Shown: piece after piece, positions 22,136 through 34,268 of the stretch | Layout of the letters: each line of letters starts with the position of its first letter | Numbering within the stretch: position 1 is the stretch's first letter | Assembly: GCA_001949185.1 (NCBI GenBank) | Contig: BDGG01000002.1 | Span: forward strand, 5,384,448 to 5,448,447 | Origin: Ramazzottius varieornatus | Taxonomy: Eukaryota; Tardigrada; Eutardigrada; Parachela; Ramazzottiidae | Reading direction: 5' to 3' | Length of the DNA stretch: 64,000 bases | Notes under the pieces: generated by a model | The model's database searches: none | The model's input: the letters and a program-made list of their open reading frames with translations, nothing else | What the model was told of the DNA's origin: nothing | Translations under genes and position numbers: made by a program

Positions 22136-24246
22136 TCAAGATGCAAGCTTTGGTTTGTTTTTCAGATCTAGCATTTTCCATAGCACAAGCTTGCTATCAG
22201 AGTTGCATCTCCGAAGGTGCAATACCCGCTTATCGAGAGCGAGACACAAGCCTTTTGATGGGTTTAATATAACTTTGCCATCGAAAGATGAAAGCCTCCA
22301 CTCTTGAGATCCACCGGTGAAATGACACTTGGAAGGGCAGGGAACTTTGCTGGGGCATTCGGTATCGAGACAGAGGTTCGAGCGAAGAACGATGGCATTG
22401 TGGTTGGACCTGTACAGAGAGCGCGCTTCAGCGCAAGCGACCATCGAAAGCACTTTCTCCGAAAGACTGAGACACAGTCCACTGTGGGCATGCCGTAAGA
22501 GAAACTTCTCCGAGTAGGAAATGTTCAAGAGTTCCCTGCTACCGTTCGACATGGGTTGATCGATTCCAGGATAAACGTTGTCGATGTACCACTGGAAGGA
22601 ATGACACTTCAGAGTCTCTCGTAGGTGCTTTCGCTCCGTCACGTTGATATTGTCGAAGGACCGTGCTTCAGGTCGAACTTTGTAGAACTTGTCGATGTGT
22701 TCATCCAGCCAGACTTTGGCAACTCGGATGCTGTTGAGAAGTTGCGTGTCCCCTCTCCCATCGTTCCCATAAGGTCTCTCATTGCGAAAGATATGTCCCA
22801 CATGGGAACAGGGGTGGATTTTTAGCCGACCACCGCACATCCATATCCGGAAGGACATCTCGAGGTTCTCGCCACCCCAGATATCCATCTTCTCATCGTA
22901 CTCCCCTAGAAGCAATATCACGAACTTTATCAATACTGCGCCTCGATCGAGTTTCATGACGGAGAAACGTTTATCGACGTACCTAATTCTTGGAAGTACT
23001 GGCGGTGTATAGCAAATATCCCTCCGCTCATCACGGGACTGTCGACAGCTTCTGCAGTTTCCAGCCTTAAACTATCCACAGGATCCCAGCGGAAGTGAAG
23101 ACCCCAATTGAATCCTAGCGGGATAAATCATGACATTGAAAATTCTCCTGTACTTACACTTGATTTGTGTTCATGCCAGTTTTGTCTGCGCTGCCGTACC
23201 TCCAACTACTGGCGGCGAAGCAACGAGCTCCAAAGTATGCGGTTGGATGACGTCGACAACTGGACAAACGACCGTAGTTCGGTCTTGGTGGATTTCATCC
23301 AGCAGTGGTTCCATCCAGTGGTGGCCTACTTCCGTGTGCGAGTCAAGGAAAACCAGTACGTCTCCTGTGGCCTGCCTTGCTCCGTGTATTCGAGCTCGGA
23401 TCAGTCCTTGGCGAGAAGACAGACGAATAAGACGCACTTTACGACTGATATCTGACAGCACCGACTGAAGAGGTTCCTGGAGTTCTTCGGAAGATGATGC
23501 GTCGTCCACCAGGATGATTTCCTCCACGAGATCTTCCGCAGTCCTCATGATGACCGAACTAATTGTTCGTAAGAGGGCGCTCCTTGCTTCGTTGTAGAAA
23601 CAAATAATAACGCTGGCGGTCAGAGACGGAAGTTGGAACGCTCTTTGTTGACATTCTTGATTTCTGCAAGAATGACAGTTAGTAAAGACAACGCGTACTT
23701 GCCATGTGATGGCAGCCTCGGCAGGTATGGGAAGAAAAAGATTGCTATGGCGAACCGGAATTCCGGAACCTCCCGATCCAGCGGTATTTGTGAGCTCAGA
23801 AACGCGTTGAAACTATGTTTCACATTCTGCGAAAACTCTCGCTCGTCGTCGTCGGTCAAGATCATACCAGCTTTTGGGATGTCAATCTCATCAACTGGTA
23901 AGCTGGTCCGTCTCGTCGAAGTGGGTAGTGTCTTTAGATCTTGAGGTCTCGGTAAACGGTCGGGAACCGCCGCCTGCAGAGTCCTCACCTTTATCAATGA
24001 CTTGGCTTGTTTCTTCCCAGTCTTCTGCAAGAGTCGGTCTTCTTTGCTTTTCCAGACCACGGATTTGCTGGGCCGAGAAGGGAGAGAAGCGTGAATGGGG
24101 TTCACTGTATACAGCAAGGCGCGAACTTCCGTGTTTGGTCTGTTCTCGAGTGGCGCGATTCCAATGAGCAAGATCACTCCCCAACAAGAAATGCATGAGA
24201 CTATCAAACACAACGCTCCCGATCGTCCTCTTAGCCCGAAAACCAT
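22136..24246 (-). CDS. GALNT: Polypeptide N-acetylgalactosaminyltransferase
   Basis: Golgi type II enzyme that starts mucin-type O-glycosylation by moving GalNAc from UDP-GalNAc to Ser/Thr. Four minus-strand exons: 24246-23756, 23663-23200, 23114-22983, 22905-22136; 618 aa. Residues ~10-30 are a signal anchor (LCLIVSCISCWGVILLIGIA), followed by a basic stem. The GT-A catalytic part has ASVIICFYNEARSALLRTIS, EIILVDDASS, RQGLIRARIHGA and the metal-binding DSH in VFLDSHTEVG; the Gal/GalNAc-T part has DIWGGENLEMSFRIWMCGG and the RKHLRETLKCHSFQWYIDNV linker. The C-terminal ~130 residues form a beta-trefoil lectin domain with SQEW. The exon 1/2 join EVPEFR-NQEC fits the family spacing and uses a GTTCGC donor. 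The specific GALNT number is not assigned. Confidence 0.92.
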
Positions 24247-24819
24247 TGCAAAGGAGCGTACAATGATGTCATGTACCCAGCAAGCCAGAAGCTGAACCGT
24301 GGGTGGATTTTGCTCTTATTCCCACAGCAGCAGTCTTCGTTAAGAAAATCTTGATGCTGTACTAGCCGGTTTGTTCTCCAAGACGGAGTTAATGCCTGAA
24401 CCTCATCTTCAGTATATTAGCTGCTGGTGAGCTCGTGTATTCAGGGCCAGTAAAGGCACCAACGTGACAATACCGCGAAGAAAAGTGCAAGCAGAGAAGA
24501 CTCGATCGTCTTGCTAGAAACCGACGAGACACAAACATTGCCGAGGGGGATCCATTATGAAAGATGAAAAGGCTGACCTTGTTGCAATATGCATCAATAA
24601 ATACGACGGCAATTATTACTGAACAATGCTCGCTTTCGTAGCCTTTGTTATCTCGTACGTATTGACGTAACTAAAAACGACGCTTGGATCCTTGGATGAC
24701 TTCAACAATTTCGGGCTTCATATTGTGAAAACAGTTCGAAAAAGCAGTCCCCATATTACTAATAGCTTCTAAATTCAATGCCAACCGCATAATATCAACA
24801 CAGCCAGATCCAGAGTAAA
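24247..24819. other. Intergenic region upstream of GALNT
   Basis: 573 bases between the GALNT start and the stop of the next minus-strand gene. No gene is recognised. Confidence 0.5.
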
Positions 24820-25755
24820 TTAAGCCGCGTTTGCGATGGAGTTTGCACAAAAAGAAAGGACGTCGTCGGTGCATTTGTATGAGCTGAGGATCCGGTTGTG
24901 CAGTTTTGTCGTAACGGCCACCCCGTCACTTCCGCATACATTCTGCATATTAGGCCGGTAGCAGTCGTTGTACTTCTGGATCGAGCTACGAGGATAAACA
25001 AATGAGCACTAGGTATTGGGTCTTCGAGTAAGATACAGAACCCGGAAGTGAGCGATAAACCGTGAACTTACCAGCAAAAATCTCGCTGGAGGTTCTGTCG
25101 GCTGAGGATTCGCTTTGGGGTTTCATGGTTGAATTCACCGCTTGTCTTGGGCATTTTTGCTCGGAGCTCCTCACCACAAGACTTCATAGTGGTATTCATC
25201 TTCTCCGCACAGGAGGCAAATTTTTTGAACTCGTCGAAGCTGGTTGGTTCGTTGCACACATTCAGTAGGTCCACGGTTCCCTGGCCCAAAATATGGAGGT
25301 CATGACCAGCATCTTCGGGCACGCACTTCTTAATCCAAGTATTCATGCAGCCTGCCGTAGTTCCGGCCAGCCTGTTTGAAGAACCAATAATAAATTGCTG
25401 GGACAATCGTTTCCGGTCGAACCTGATCAACTTCACTACGTTTGAACCAGCGTGGTACTATGTATTTTCATTGTGAGCCCACCTTCAACTGTGAAATATC
25501 GATCACGTCGACCTACCGGCAAGCTTTCTCGAAGTCAGGTTGCTGGATAGCTCCGCTTTTCCGGATCTTCATCAGCCGCTGTCCGTCAGCAGACATGACG
25601 AAAGAGATAACAGGTGAGACACAACGGAACATGGCGCTTTCGCTACATCCTGGTTTCAGTATCAGCTCCGGAGGACTGTCGGATCCCTGCGGTCGCCCAA
25701 GGGCCAGCTGGGTCCCTGCGAGAAGCAGAAAACTCCACAAAGCAAGATGGGCCAT
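24820..25755 (-). CDS. Secreted cysteine-rich protein of unknown function
   Basis: Not identified. Three minus-strand exons, 25755-25517, 25371-25072 and 24985-24820, join in frame to 234 aa. It starts with a clear signal peptide (LALWSFLLLAGTQLALG, cleavage near residue 20) and has about fifteen cysteines after it, spread as GCSESAMFRC, AGCMNTWIKKC, VCNEP, FASCAEKM, KSCGEE, FCCSIQKYNDCY, NVCGSDG, YKCTDD and FCANS. There are no transmembrane segments. The spacing with paired cysteines and an N-D-C-Y motif recalls nematode DUF19-type secreted domains, but this is an impression, not a match. Both introns have good GT-AG sites. Confidence 0.65.
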
Positions 25756-26489
25756 CTTCTCAGTTTAAACAAAGCCTTACAGTTCCAAAGCCAAAGAAAC
25801 TCAAGGCACAACTCACGACAAAGAACGAGAACGTCTGCCAGCGTTAGCGTTTGTCACGGGAGACTCGCACTGAATAATGGAACGCACAACCATCATGTCT
25901 TCGACGAAAACGCATGGCCGTTCCTTGCTTGGAGCTTATCTCCATCTCGATAACCATCCTAACCCTCAAAGTACACTGGCACTTGGTGGAGTCATGTAGC
26001 GTTCACGACAGTCCAATAACAATCCGGCGCCATGATTTGTAGCACAGTCCGAGTCTCAGTCTGCTCAGATAAAATCTTGGTTTCATTTGCCCCAGTTGAA
26101 GTTCTGTATTTCCGGCAGTGAGATGACTTTTAGCCACATAGAACCCATCAGTGTCGGCTGTTGTGAGTTAAGTTCATTTTCTATTTAGTTTAGACCATCC
26201 CAGTTTCACATCCTCACAGTAACCGTCATAACTATCAACAATAAGCAGAATAATAAAAGATGCATCATCGCGATAGACTCTTGAACTCCGGAAATAAATG
26301 AATTGATTTAAGAAGAGAACAAAAAATAATTTTGGCATCGGACGAAAAATCGGGCAAGAGCAGCAACTTCAGTATCACTCTAAAATCCTGAGAGCGAAAG
26401 CATGAAACGATCTAACATAACAACCAGTTTACATTTGTTGAGCTCTTCGACTGCTCCGTACCTTGTATGATAGGTGCCGTTTCCACCCG
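25756..26489. other. Intergenic region between the Cys-rich gene and CTR9
   Basis: 734 bases, AT-richer than its neighbours, with no recognisable coding region; presumably the 5' region of the Cys-rich gene and the 3' UTR of CTR9. Confidence 0.5.
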
Positions 26490-29400
26490 CTACGCGCAGG
26501 TAGATTCTGAAGAGCTGACGACATGCGCACTACCTCTACGCTTCCTGGACTCCGACTCGCTGCAGCAGTTAGACCGCTTCACAATCTCATCCGGTTCCGC
26601 CTTCATAATCTTAGATTTCTCCTCTCGAGTGCTCGCTTGTGAAAGCTGTTGGCTCGGCGACAGAGAACCTGTAGGGTGAAAAGAATGAGCAAAGAAGAAA
26701 TAACTCATATGAGTCCCAAGGCAAACAGACTTGACGTGGTCGTTTTCAAGTGGCGCATGATTAAAACGGATAATGCAGGCAACGTGCGTCACTTGGGAAC
26801 AGAATCAGGTCCAGATTGTTTACCGAGCTCCTGTAATTGAGTGTTTTGGACCTACTTGAAGCTGTAGCTTTCGTTGTGGGTATAACATCATCACCATCGG
26901 AGAAATGCCGCTTGGGTACCAGAGGCACCGCAAAGACCGCTTCCGGATGGCTTTCATCGGAGTTTGTTTTCGTCAGCTGCTTCACCGGTATCATTTCGGG
27001 GTTTTTGGCTTCTTCGGGCGGGTTGACCGGGACATGTTCCGCCGACCCAGCAGAAGAGATCGAGAGAGACAATGGCGGGTAGTTTTCCGACTCTGAAGCG
27101 TAAACGGCACTGGAGGATGCGTCTTCCGCATGGCTGCTCTTTTGTCCCGCAGGAGGGCGCCTCCTAATCTGGATGGCGGTCAGATCTAGAGGCTTCCTAC
27201 GAGCGGGCCGCTTTCTTGCTGTCACACATTCGTCCTCGCTGGAAAGCATAATCTTCTCAATTTCTTGCTCGCGACGCTTTCTTTCCGCAATCTTTCGACG
27301 ACGTCTTTCGATCTCGTCGCCTACCACTGCCTTGGCTCTCTTTCTTTGTGGCTCCCTCTGTGGTGCACCCATCACTGAAACCACAGAATAACTTTGCTTT
27401 TATTCTTGTTCAAGATAATTAAAAGTACGTTGTAAAAGAAGAGGAACAAGAGAAGCCAACGAAGTACCTGCCGTCAGAAAAACTGCACCAGAAAACCTAC
27501 CTTTAGGCGCAGGATCGTTCGGAAGGTCCTCGAGCTGTGCATACTTCCGACTCCTCTTCTCCAGGAACTCTTTCGCTTGGACTGACTGTCGAGCCATCTT
27601 CCCCTTTCCCGTTCCGGATATCTGAGTGGCTGTTCGCTTCCCTACTCGTGGCGACGTTTGTTCCGCGACTCCTTCGACCAAGCCCACCGCAGCCTTCGTC
27701 ACTTTTGTCTCCTGGACTGACACCTCCAAAGCCCTTTCCATCTGCGGTACACTCCTCTTCAATATTTCCGAGCAGACATTCGATTCTCGAAGAGCTCGAT
27801 CCGCGCTTTTGGCTCTATCGGGTCTGTCAGAGAGGGACAGGCTCTGGAAAAAGACCTGTGCGCTTTCGAGGTCCTTGATGGCCTGGGACAGTTCGTCTAC
27901 AGAAATCACAGTGCCAGTCTGGCCTTTGCGGAGAGTCGCCACAGCGGCCGTCTTTAGAACGTTGGCCAGGTTGAATTGTGCGCGAGACATCAGAGCGACG
28001 AACACCGGGTTCTCTGGTTCGATCTGTACGGCTTGACTGTACATTTCTACGGCTTTCTCGAAGTCTTTCCGGGTGGAGAAAACGTTACCGGCATTGAGCC
28101 ATGCATCAGCGTAAGCCGGGCTGGTTTCTTGTACGAGCTTGAACATCTCTAGTCCAACATCACCTGAACAAACACTCTGCTATATATACAGTAACAATTT
28201 ATATTTCAACTATCAAATTTTAATGAAGCAGTTTTCGAATACGTCAATCTTGTAAATAATCACAGCCTTACCGTTATTGGCCAAAATTACGCCCATGCCG
28301 TTCACTGCATATGGTGTGGTTGGGTCGATCTCGAGGACTTTACGGAAAGTCGTATAAGCTGTTTGAGCCCATTCATTTTTCACGGTAGGACTGTTTTCCC
28401 CATGGAAAAGTTCTAGACAGGCATTCCCGAACTTGAGCATTGTAAAGATGTCGTTACGCGCATCTGGACCGGACCGCAGTGCTTGTTCATAATTGTCATG
28501 GGCTTCTTCGAGTTTCTTTTCAGCCATCAGGAAATCACCCTTTAGAACCAGAAGACTGGAGTTCGAAGGGTTCATCCCCAGAGCAGAGTCCAGAAATGCG
28601 CGGGCTCGAACAGAGTTCCCTGCTCGAAACTCCAGCTGAGCTAACCGCACACATGCGTCAATGTAATGCGGATGTTCCTGAAAAAGCAAAAATAACAGAG
28701 AATTAACACTTGCGAGCAGCAATCGAACCAAACATCTGACTTGAAGAACGATGGCATATTCATCTCCTGCTGCTTCCAGTTCGCCGAGTGCTTCATAGAT
28801 CCTGGCACTGTTGTACAATAATGTGGCTTCCGAAGCTCTACATTCCCCATTGGCCTGGATCATGGCACCGAAAGCCAGGTCCGAGAACTTTCTGCTGTTG
28901 TGGAAGTCTCGCAGAACGAAGTATAGAGTAGAGATGTTGTTAAGCAGCTCCACCGGCGGAGAGATCTTTGACTTTTCGTACTTTCCAAGAAGCTCTAGTG
29001 AGTACTTTAGCGCCCTTGGTTGGTCATCTCGCTCGCAAACCTGAGCCAAGACCAACAGAACATCTCCATCGCCTGGAGAAGCTCTCAAAAATTCCTCTAA
29101 AGAGCGTCGAGCCTCGGCCGTAGAATTCAACCGGAAGTGCGTGAAACCCAACAGACGAAGTACGTCAGCGTTTTCAGGATGCGTTGCCAAAAGCTGCTGG
29201 AAACAGCAGACAGCCTTCTGGAACTGATTTTTGTAAATATGTGCTTGTCCCAGTCCGAACAACGCCAAAGAGTTATGGTCCCCCATCCAGTGAACTGCTG
29301 CTTCATAGTAGACAGCGGCGGAACTAAACTCGTTTTGATCATGGAATCTTCGTCCAACGCGGTATGCTATTCTGCCTTTGAGCTGGTTAGGCTGTCGACA

Positions 29401-29927
29401 GGAAAACACAACGTCCGCCAGCTCGCAGACTGCTTCGATATCTTCCGCAGCGCACAGATCGTCACACAGGAAGCCTAACTGCATACAAGTATCGCTACCA
29501 CCTGAGGAGAGCAAAGCATAAAATGATGCCAGAGACTCCTCCGTGTGTCCTTGGAGAAACTTTATGGCAGCTAAACCGACTCTGGCCCCTTCAGAAGACG
29601 TATCGAGTTGGAGAGTCCGCTGGTAAGCGAGTGCGGCTTTGGTGAGGTTACCAAGTTTGAAAAAACAGTTCCCCATGGCCAACCTGAAACCGTCACAGAT
29701 AACCACAGATGCACCGTGGATCCATACAGAATAAGATCTTGTTCAGCCTTTGTTATATCACGTTGATGAGTGATGACTTACCGATGCTCTGGAGAGATGT
29801 CTGAGTAGTCGCGCAGCAGCTGTTTAAGATACTCAAGACAGCCTGCATAGTCGCCTCTTTCGTAACAGCTAGTTGCTTCCAAACGGAGCGTCATGGGATC
29901 CGAGTGACTCGATCCTGTTTGCTCCAT
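26490..29927 (-). CDS. CTR9: PAF1-complex subunit CTR9, short N-terminus
   Basis: TPR scaffold of the PAF1 complex, which travels with RNA polymerase II and supports H2B ubiquitination and H3 methylation. Six minus-strand exons: 29927-29782, 29683-28741, 28677-28272, 28163-27501, 27374-26856, 26668-26490; 951 aa (human 1173). TPR-rich residues ~15-560 include LAMGNCFFKLGNLTKAALAY, SLALFGLGQAHIYKNQFQKA and YAVNGMGVILANNG, which align with human GLGQMYIYRG and YAANGIGAVLAHKG. The C-terminal third is charged and Lys/Arg/Ser-rich with AERKRREQEIEKIM. The alignment begins at about human residue 160-170; the N-terminal TPRs are missing from this model and I could not find them upstream. The exon 2 donor (GTCAGA) is weak. 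Confidence 0.85.
26712..26822. mobile_element. Short inverted-repeat (MITE-like) element in a CTR9 intron
   Basis: Contains AAGGCAAACAGACTTGAC, of which GGCAAACAGACTTGAC is identical to the striatin copy at 62168, then TTTTCAAGTGGCGCA, and on the other side GTGCGTCACTTGGGAAC. It sits inside intron 26669-26855, which would be about 76 bases without it. The outer ends are more eroded than in the other copies. Confidence 0.7.
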
Positions 29928-30014
29928 GTTCCGCAAAGTGTCTTCAGGAGCAGTTTGGGTTCCCACCTGTTGGACGGTCTGCACCAATCTGAGCTAAGGG
30001 ACGTTGATACGATG

Positions 30015-30657
30015 TTAAGCAGCGCCTGTCAGCTCCCTGCTACGGCACTCCAGTTCATAAATATCGACGGCAGGTGTTGATGTCGCTGCTGAAGATTTAC
30101 TCAACCGGACTCGTTGCGACGGATGGCGCGTATCGTATCCCAATGTCAGGAAGACACTACGGCCATCACAACGCAAGATGTTCTCGCTTCGAGTACACAG
30201 AGTTCGCCTCAGCCTCCACGCTCCGTATACGACATCCACCTGGATGACCTATAATGAAAAAAGGGCAAAACCAATAGTTAATAGCACTACAAATCCTAGG
30301 CACAGTGAAGATCTGAGTTATCCGACGTCCGGAATCCGGGGAAACGGAAGTGGTCCGATCAAAGATATGATGGATCATATCACCAAACATAATTCTACAG
30401 TACGAGTACTATTTACATACTGTATGTGTTAATTAACAGTTAAGAGTGACGTCATTGTTGTACCAGTTACTCCTGGTTGATTGATATATGGCTTGATTGG
30501 CCATCGTAATGCCCATTGTATCAGACTGTCAGTTTAACTCCAGTTTCTAGATTACCTGTCCGGACTCCAGAACCATGTTCTTCCAGAATCCCTGAATTCC
30601 TTCTGCTTCTTCTTGCACCTGCCGACCACGAAGGACAAAGGGAAGAGGGTTCGGCAT
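30015..30657 (-). CDS. Unidentified two-exon small protein
   Basis: Not recognised. Minus-strand exons 30657-30556 and 30248-30015 give 111 aa, starting MPNPLPFVLRGRQVQEEAEG and joining at LESGQ-VIQVDVVYGAWRLRR. Splice sites are good (CAG|GTAATC and a pyrimidine-rich TTATAG). There is no signal peptide or membrane segment. The alternating hydrophobic pattern after the join suggests a small beta-rich domain, possibly an OB fold, but no family motif is visible. The gene lies only 87 bases upstream of the CTR9 start on the same strand and is divergent from TAF3 (253 bases between starts). Confidence 0.5.
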
Positions 30658-30910
30658 TGTAGTACTGAGGAACAACGATTAACGAGGCTCGTGACTGTCC
30701 AAGTGTCAAAGGAGTATCCGTTACGTCAACGATTATCGTGGCATGATATCTGTCTGCTGTGCTAATTAGCAAGGAACCTAGTTTACGATATCGGAACTCT
30801 CTGCACGGAAGTCTTTACGATTGTCACAAACCGGTCAAACCCTACTACGTTCCTGATACCAGTGGAGCTATCACGGATTCTGTTTACGGTGCGACTGGAG
30901 CGGCGGGAAG

Positions 30911-33900
30911 ATGGTGGAGGACGTGGGAACGGAGCTTGTGGATCATGATGCTGCCCTGATAGATATCCGCACACTGCACTTTCTCTATCCAGAGATTGCG
31001 GTGCTATGTCAACGTGGCGGTTGGCAGGCAATTACCGAATCTGCGCTGGCTGCTTTGGTCGACGTCAAGGATCGATTCACCAGAAACTTGGCTGGAAGAG
31101 CAGCGCGTTACGCTGATTTAGGTAAGTACGGGTCATTCAGTCAGTTTAGAGACATGATATTGTGTATGTGGGTTACTAACTTTCGTAGCTGGTCGAAACG
31201 AAGTGGCCGTTCCGGACTTCGTGGTAGCATACCGGGACATTGTGGGAGCAGATGGCTTGAAAGATCTGCGTCACTACTGCGAAAGTATCTCACAGTCGAC
31301 GGTTATAGACTCAGGCTTGAAAGAAGCAGACTTTCCTTTCTCCTCACGGACTGTTTCACATGCGGACTTTAGAAGTATGAACACCTCGGTCGATTCCATT
31401 GATTCTACCCTGTCGCATAGTGGAAGCCTCTCGAAGGACAGCGACATCGCGAGTCATTTCGACACCGACATCATGTGGCCACCAATAGGTCCATCACCCC
31501 AAGAGGTTGCTCCTTCGAAGAAAGCAGAAGACGGTACAAAGGCTCCTTCAACGCCCGGAAGTACGTTAGTCATTCGTGCTGATGAGGAAGATGACTCTGA
31601 ACTGCAAATGGAAAATAGTCTGCCTAAACGGACACATCTGTAAGACCGACTTCCGATTGAGGAAACTAGCTTAGAAATGACTGTTAGGTAGGGTGATTTC
31701 TTGTTGTAGGACCAGTCTTCCTGTCGTCGCTCTTCGTCAGCTCAAGTCCTTCGCCATAGGTCCCGATGGTCAGGTGACGTTCCTGAAAGAGCCGAAGGTG
31801 CCTTCGGCCAAGCTGCCAACAGAGACATCACCCAAGAAAGCCCCAAAGCCTGTTCAAGAACCGATAACAGTCCCGGCAGATCAGCCGCTAGTTAAGTATA
31901 AGAAAAGCAAGGAGTCCAGAAAGAAACACCTTCCAGACATAACTGTGGCAGATCATACTGAACCATCGCATAGGTTCGTGGAAGACGTGCCTGTCATCAA
32001 CGATAACGAGTCGTGGAAAATCAGAGCGAAACCTTCAAGTAAGAAAGACAAGCCTCCGAAGTCAGTGGAGGATAGTACAGGGAGTTCGAAGAGGAATAGT
32101 GTACATCACATAGCAGATATCAAGGGGGAACAACCAGAACATCCAAAGTCTGTCAAGATGACGTTCCCAGTTCCGCCAGAAAAGCCCAAACTGAATATTA
32201 AATTCAGCAAGCACAATTTTGAGTTACCGCATGCAAGAGACGAAGTTGCGGTTGAACAACACCATGAGAAAGAGAAGAAAGCAAAGAGTAAGAGGCCAGA
32301 CAGGGACGAGGACAAAGAAACGAAAAAAGAGATCCAGAGGAATAAAGAGCGACAGCTCGAGAAGGAACTGGAGATGGCGGTGAAGACCAAGAGGCCTTCG
32401 TTGGATGCTCCGGACGTGGAAGTGAAGAAGCACAAGAAAGGCGAAAGATCGTCTGAAGCTTCACCGGCGTACTATCATTCCCAGCAAGAATCACCGCGGA
32501 TCGTAACTCCTTACCACGACGTACCGGCGGAGACGGAAGAGAGAAGTAAGAAATCGCATAAAAAGCGAAAGGAAAGGAAACACGAAGAAGCTCCAGTGCC
32601 GCATAACAGCAAGTCCAAGCACGGAAAAGCCGAACTACAGGAAGAGGCGAGGTCCCAGAAGTACCATGACGGTACTCTGGACGAGCCGACTAAGAAGAGA
32701 AGCGAGCATGAAGCACTTGTCGCTTCGGTTCCGCCTACTTCCGCCCAGGTGCGTACTATCGTCTTGTTGCAACTCAACTGGAAAAGTTTCAGAATGACAG
32801 ATTAGATACTCAAATTTTCTGCAGGTTCCGTCGACTTTCGCGGGCATACCTGCTGTGAATCCAGCGATACCGAAGCTCAAGTTGAAGTTCGGTGGAAAGA
32901 AGTTGATGAGGTGTGTTCCAGCACTTTTGATTTCTGCCGGCTGCTTGCGGTAAACGGTTAATTTTACGTTTTATTCAGGATCGCTGATACTCCTGTCAAA
33001 CAAGAAATTCCTGAGCCGCAGCCATCGCCTCAATCGAGGTCGCCACGCGTAGTGCTGCCACCTGTACAAGCACCCATAGTACCTCCGGCGTTCCCGTTAG
33101 ACATGAGCCGGAAGAAATCAGCTCCAGTGCCGGAGTTCGCCACTAGTGCTCCACTGGACTTGTCCATGAGCAGTCGGGCACCTCCACCAAAGGAAGTGAA
33201 AGAACCGAAGCAGCATCAAGAACCAAAAGAAATAGCGCCTCCTGTGAAGGCCCAACCTGTCCCTGTCAAGAAAGAATCGAAGCGGTCAATGGGCAGTCAT
33301 ATGCCCAGTCGGGCCTCCATGGTTGGCCACACGGTAAGTTAACCGGGGACAAACAGAGATACAAAATCACCTTATCAGTTACCACCAAAAATGGGAGATT
33401 GGCAAACGAAATGTACAAATCGTTATTTTCAATTGGCGTACGTTTCCAGCCTGTGTCAATTAAAGAGCGCGCCACTTGGAATGACGGTCGGGCAAGCGTC
33501 GTTGTCCAGCCTTCCGATTAAGGGGAAGGTTATTAGATTTTTAGTGACCTGGGATGAAGTGATTAAGCTAAAGGTTTTGGTATTTCCAGAAGGAGGTGAA
33601 GGTGCCGACACCACCACCCCCAATTCCTGGACCGATCGCCATCAAGGACGTCAAAGATGTTCTGGCGCCCATCATCACAGATCACGTGCCTCTGATCAAG
33701 GTTATAATACAAGAACAGCAGCAGGACAAGGTCTGGATCTGTCCTGCTTGCAAGCGACCTGATGACGGAGTCTCGGAGATGGTAGGGTGTGATGGCTGCG
33801 ACGAGTGGTATCACTGGGTTTGTGTCGGCTTGACGTCCGAGCCGGCTTCGGACAAATGGTACTGTCCGAAATGTTTAGCAAAGTTGATGGCTAAATCTAA

Positions 33901-33919
33901 GAAGCCTAAAAGGAAGTGA
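30911..33919 (+). CDS. TAF3: TFIID subunit TAF3 (histone fold plus PHD finger)
   Basis: TAF3 pairs with TAF10 in TFIID and its PHD finger reads H3K4me3 at promoters. Six exons: 30911-31121, 31189-31639, 31710-32748, 32825-32910, 32979-33333, 33590-33919; 823 aa (human 929). The N-terminal ~100 residues fit a bromodomain-associated histone fold ([52 protein letters not shown]-like [17 protein letters not shown]). The middle is long, Lys/Glu/Pro-rich and low in complexity. The C-terminus is a PHD finger with the Cys4-His-Cys3 pattern: [30 protein letters not shown] and WYCPKC, including the aromatic residues that form the methyl-lysine cage in this family, followed by a basic tail. Start is an ATG after a purine-rich GGGAAG. 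Confidence 0.88.
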
Positions 33920-34268
33920 AATTGGTCGTTTCGAGCCGTGTTGCTCGGGTATTCTTACGCAGCTGTGTTCTGTTCTCTTTTCGAAATTTTCTATTTGTTT
34001 AATCAGCTTTAAGTACTGTTATTGCGGCGCACTACCCTGTACCGTCTGCCGTCTGCGAGATGTTTTTCGAACGTTCCATTTCGTTTTAGTATTGATAACC
34101 GTAACTCACTCTGCTGATCTACAGTCAAAATATTTCGTTTTGTGGTGTTCGCTGTTCGGTATTAGGTTCGTGAAAGAAAATGTCGACAGAGGGCGCTGTG
34201 GTCCACAAACCAAGTCCCTATAGAGAATGGGACACAGATGCCGATGGAAATAGCAAGGAGGCTCAAGG
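33920..34268. other. Convergent 3' region after TAF3
   Basis: 349 bases between two convergent stop codons, probably both 3' UTRs; no coding features. Confidence 0.55.

Noticed and set aside
22136-22957. Long minus-strand frame extending upstream of the last GALNT exon
   Set aside because: The first ~18 residues are translated intron (after a GTACGT donor and before a CTTCTAG acceptor); the true exon begins at 22905.
23664-23755. Alternative GTACGC donor for GALNT exon 1 giving a longer hydrophobic stretch
   Set aside because: Using the earlier GTTCGC donor gives EVPEFRNQEC, which has the family spacing; the longer form inserts about thirty residues before the conserved cysteine.
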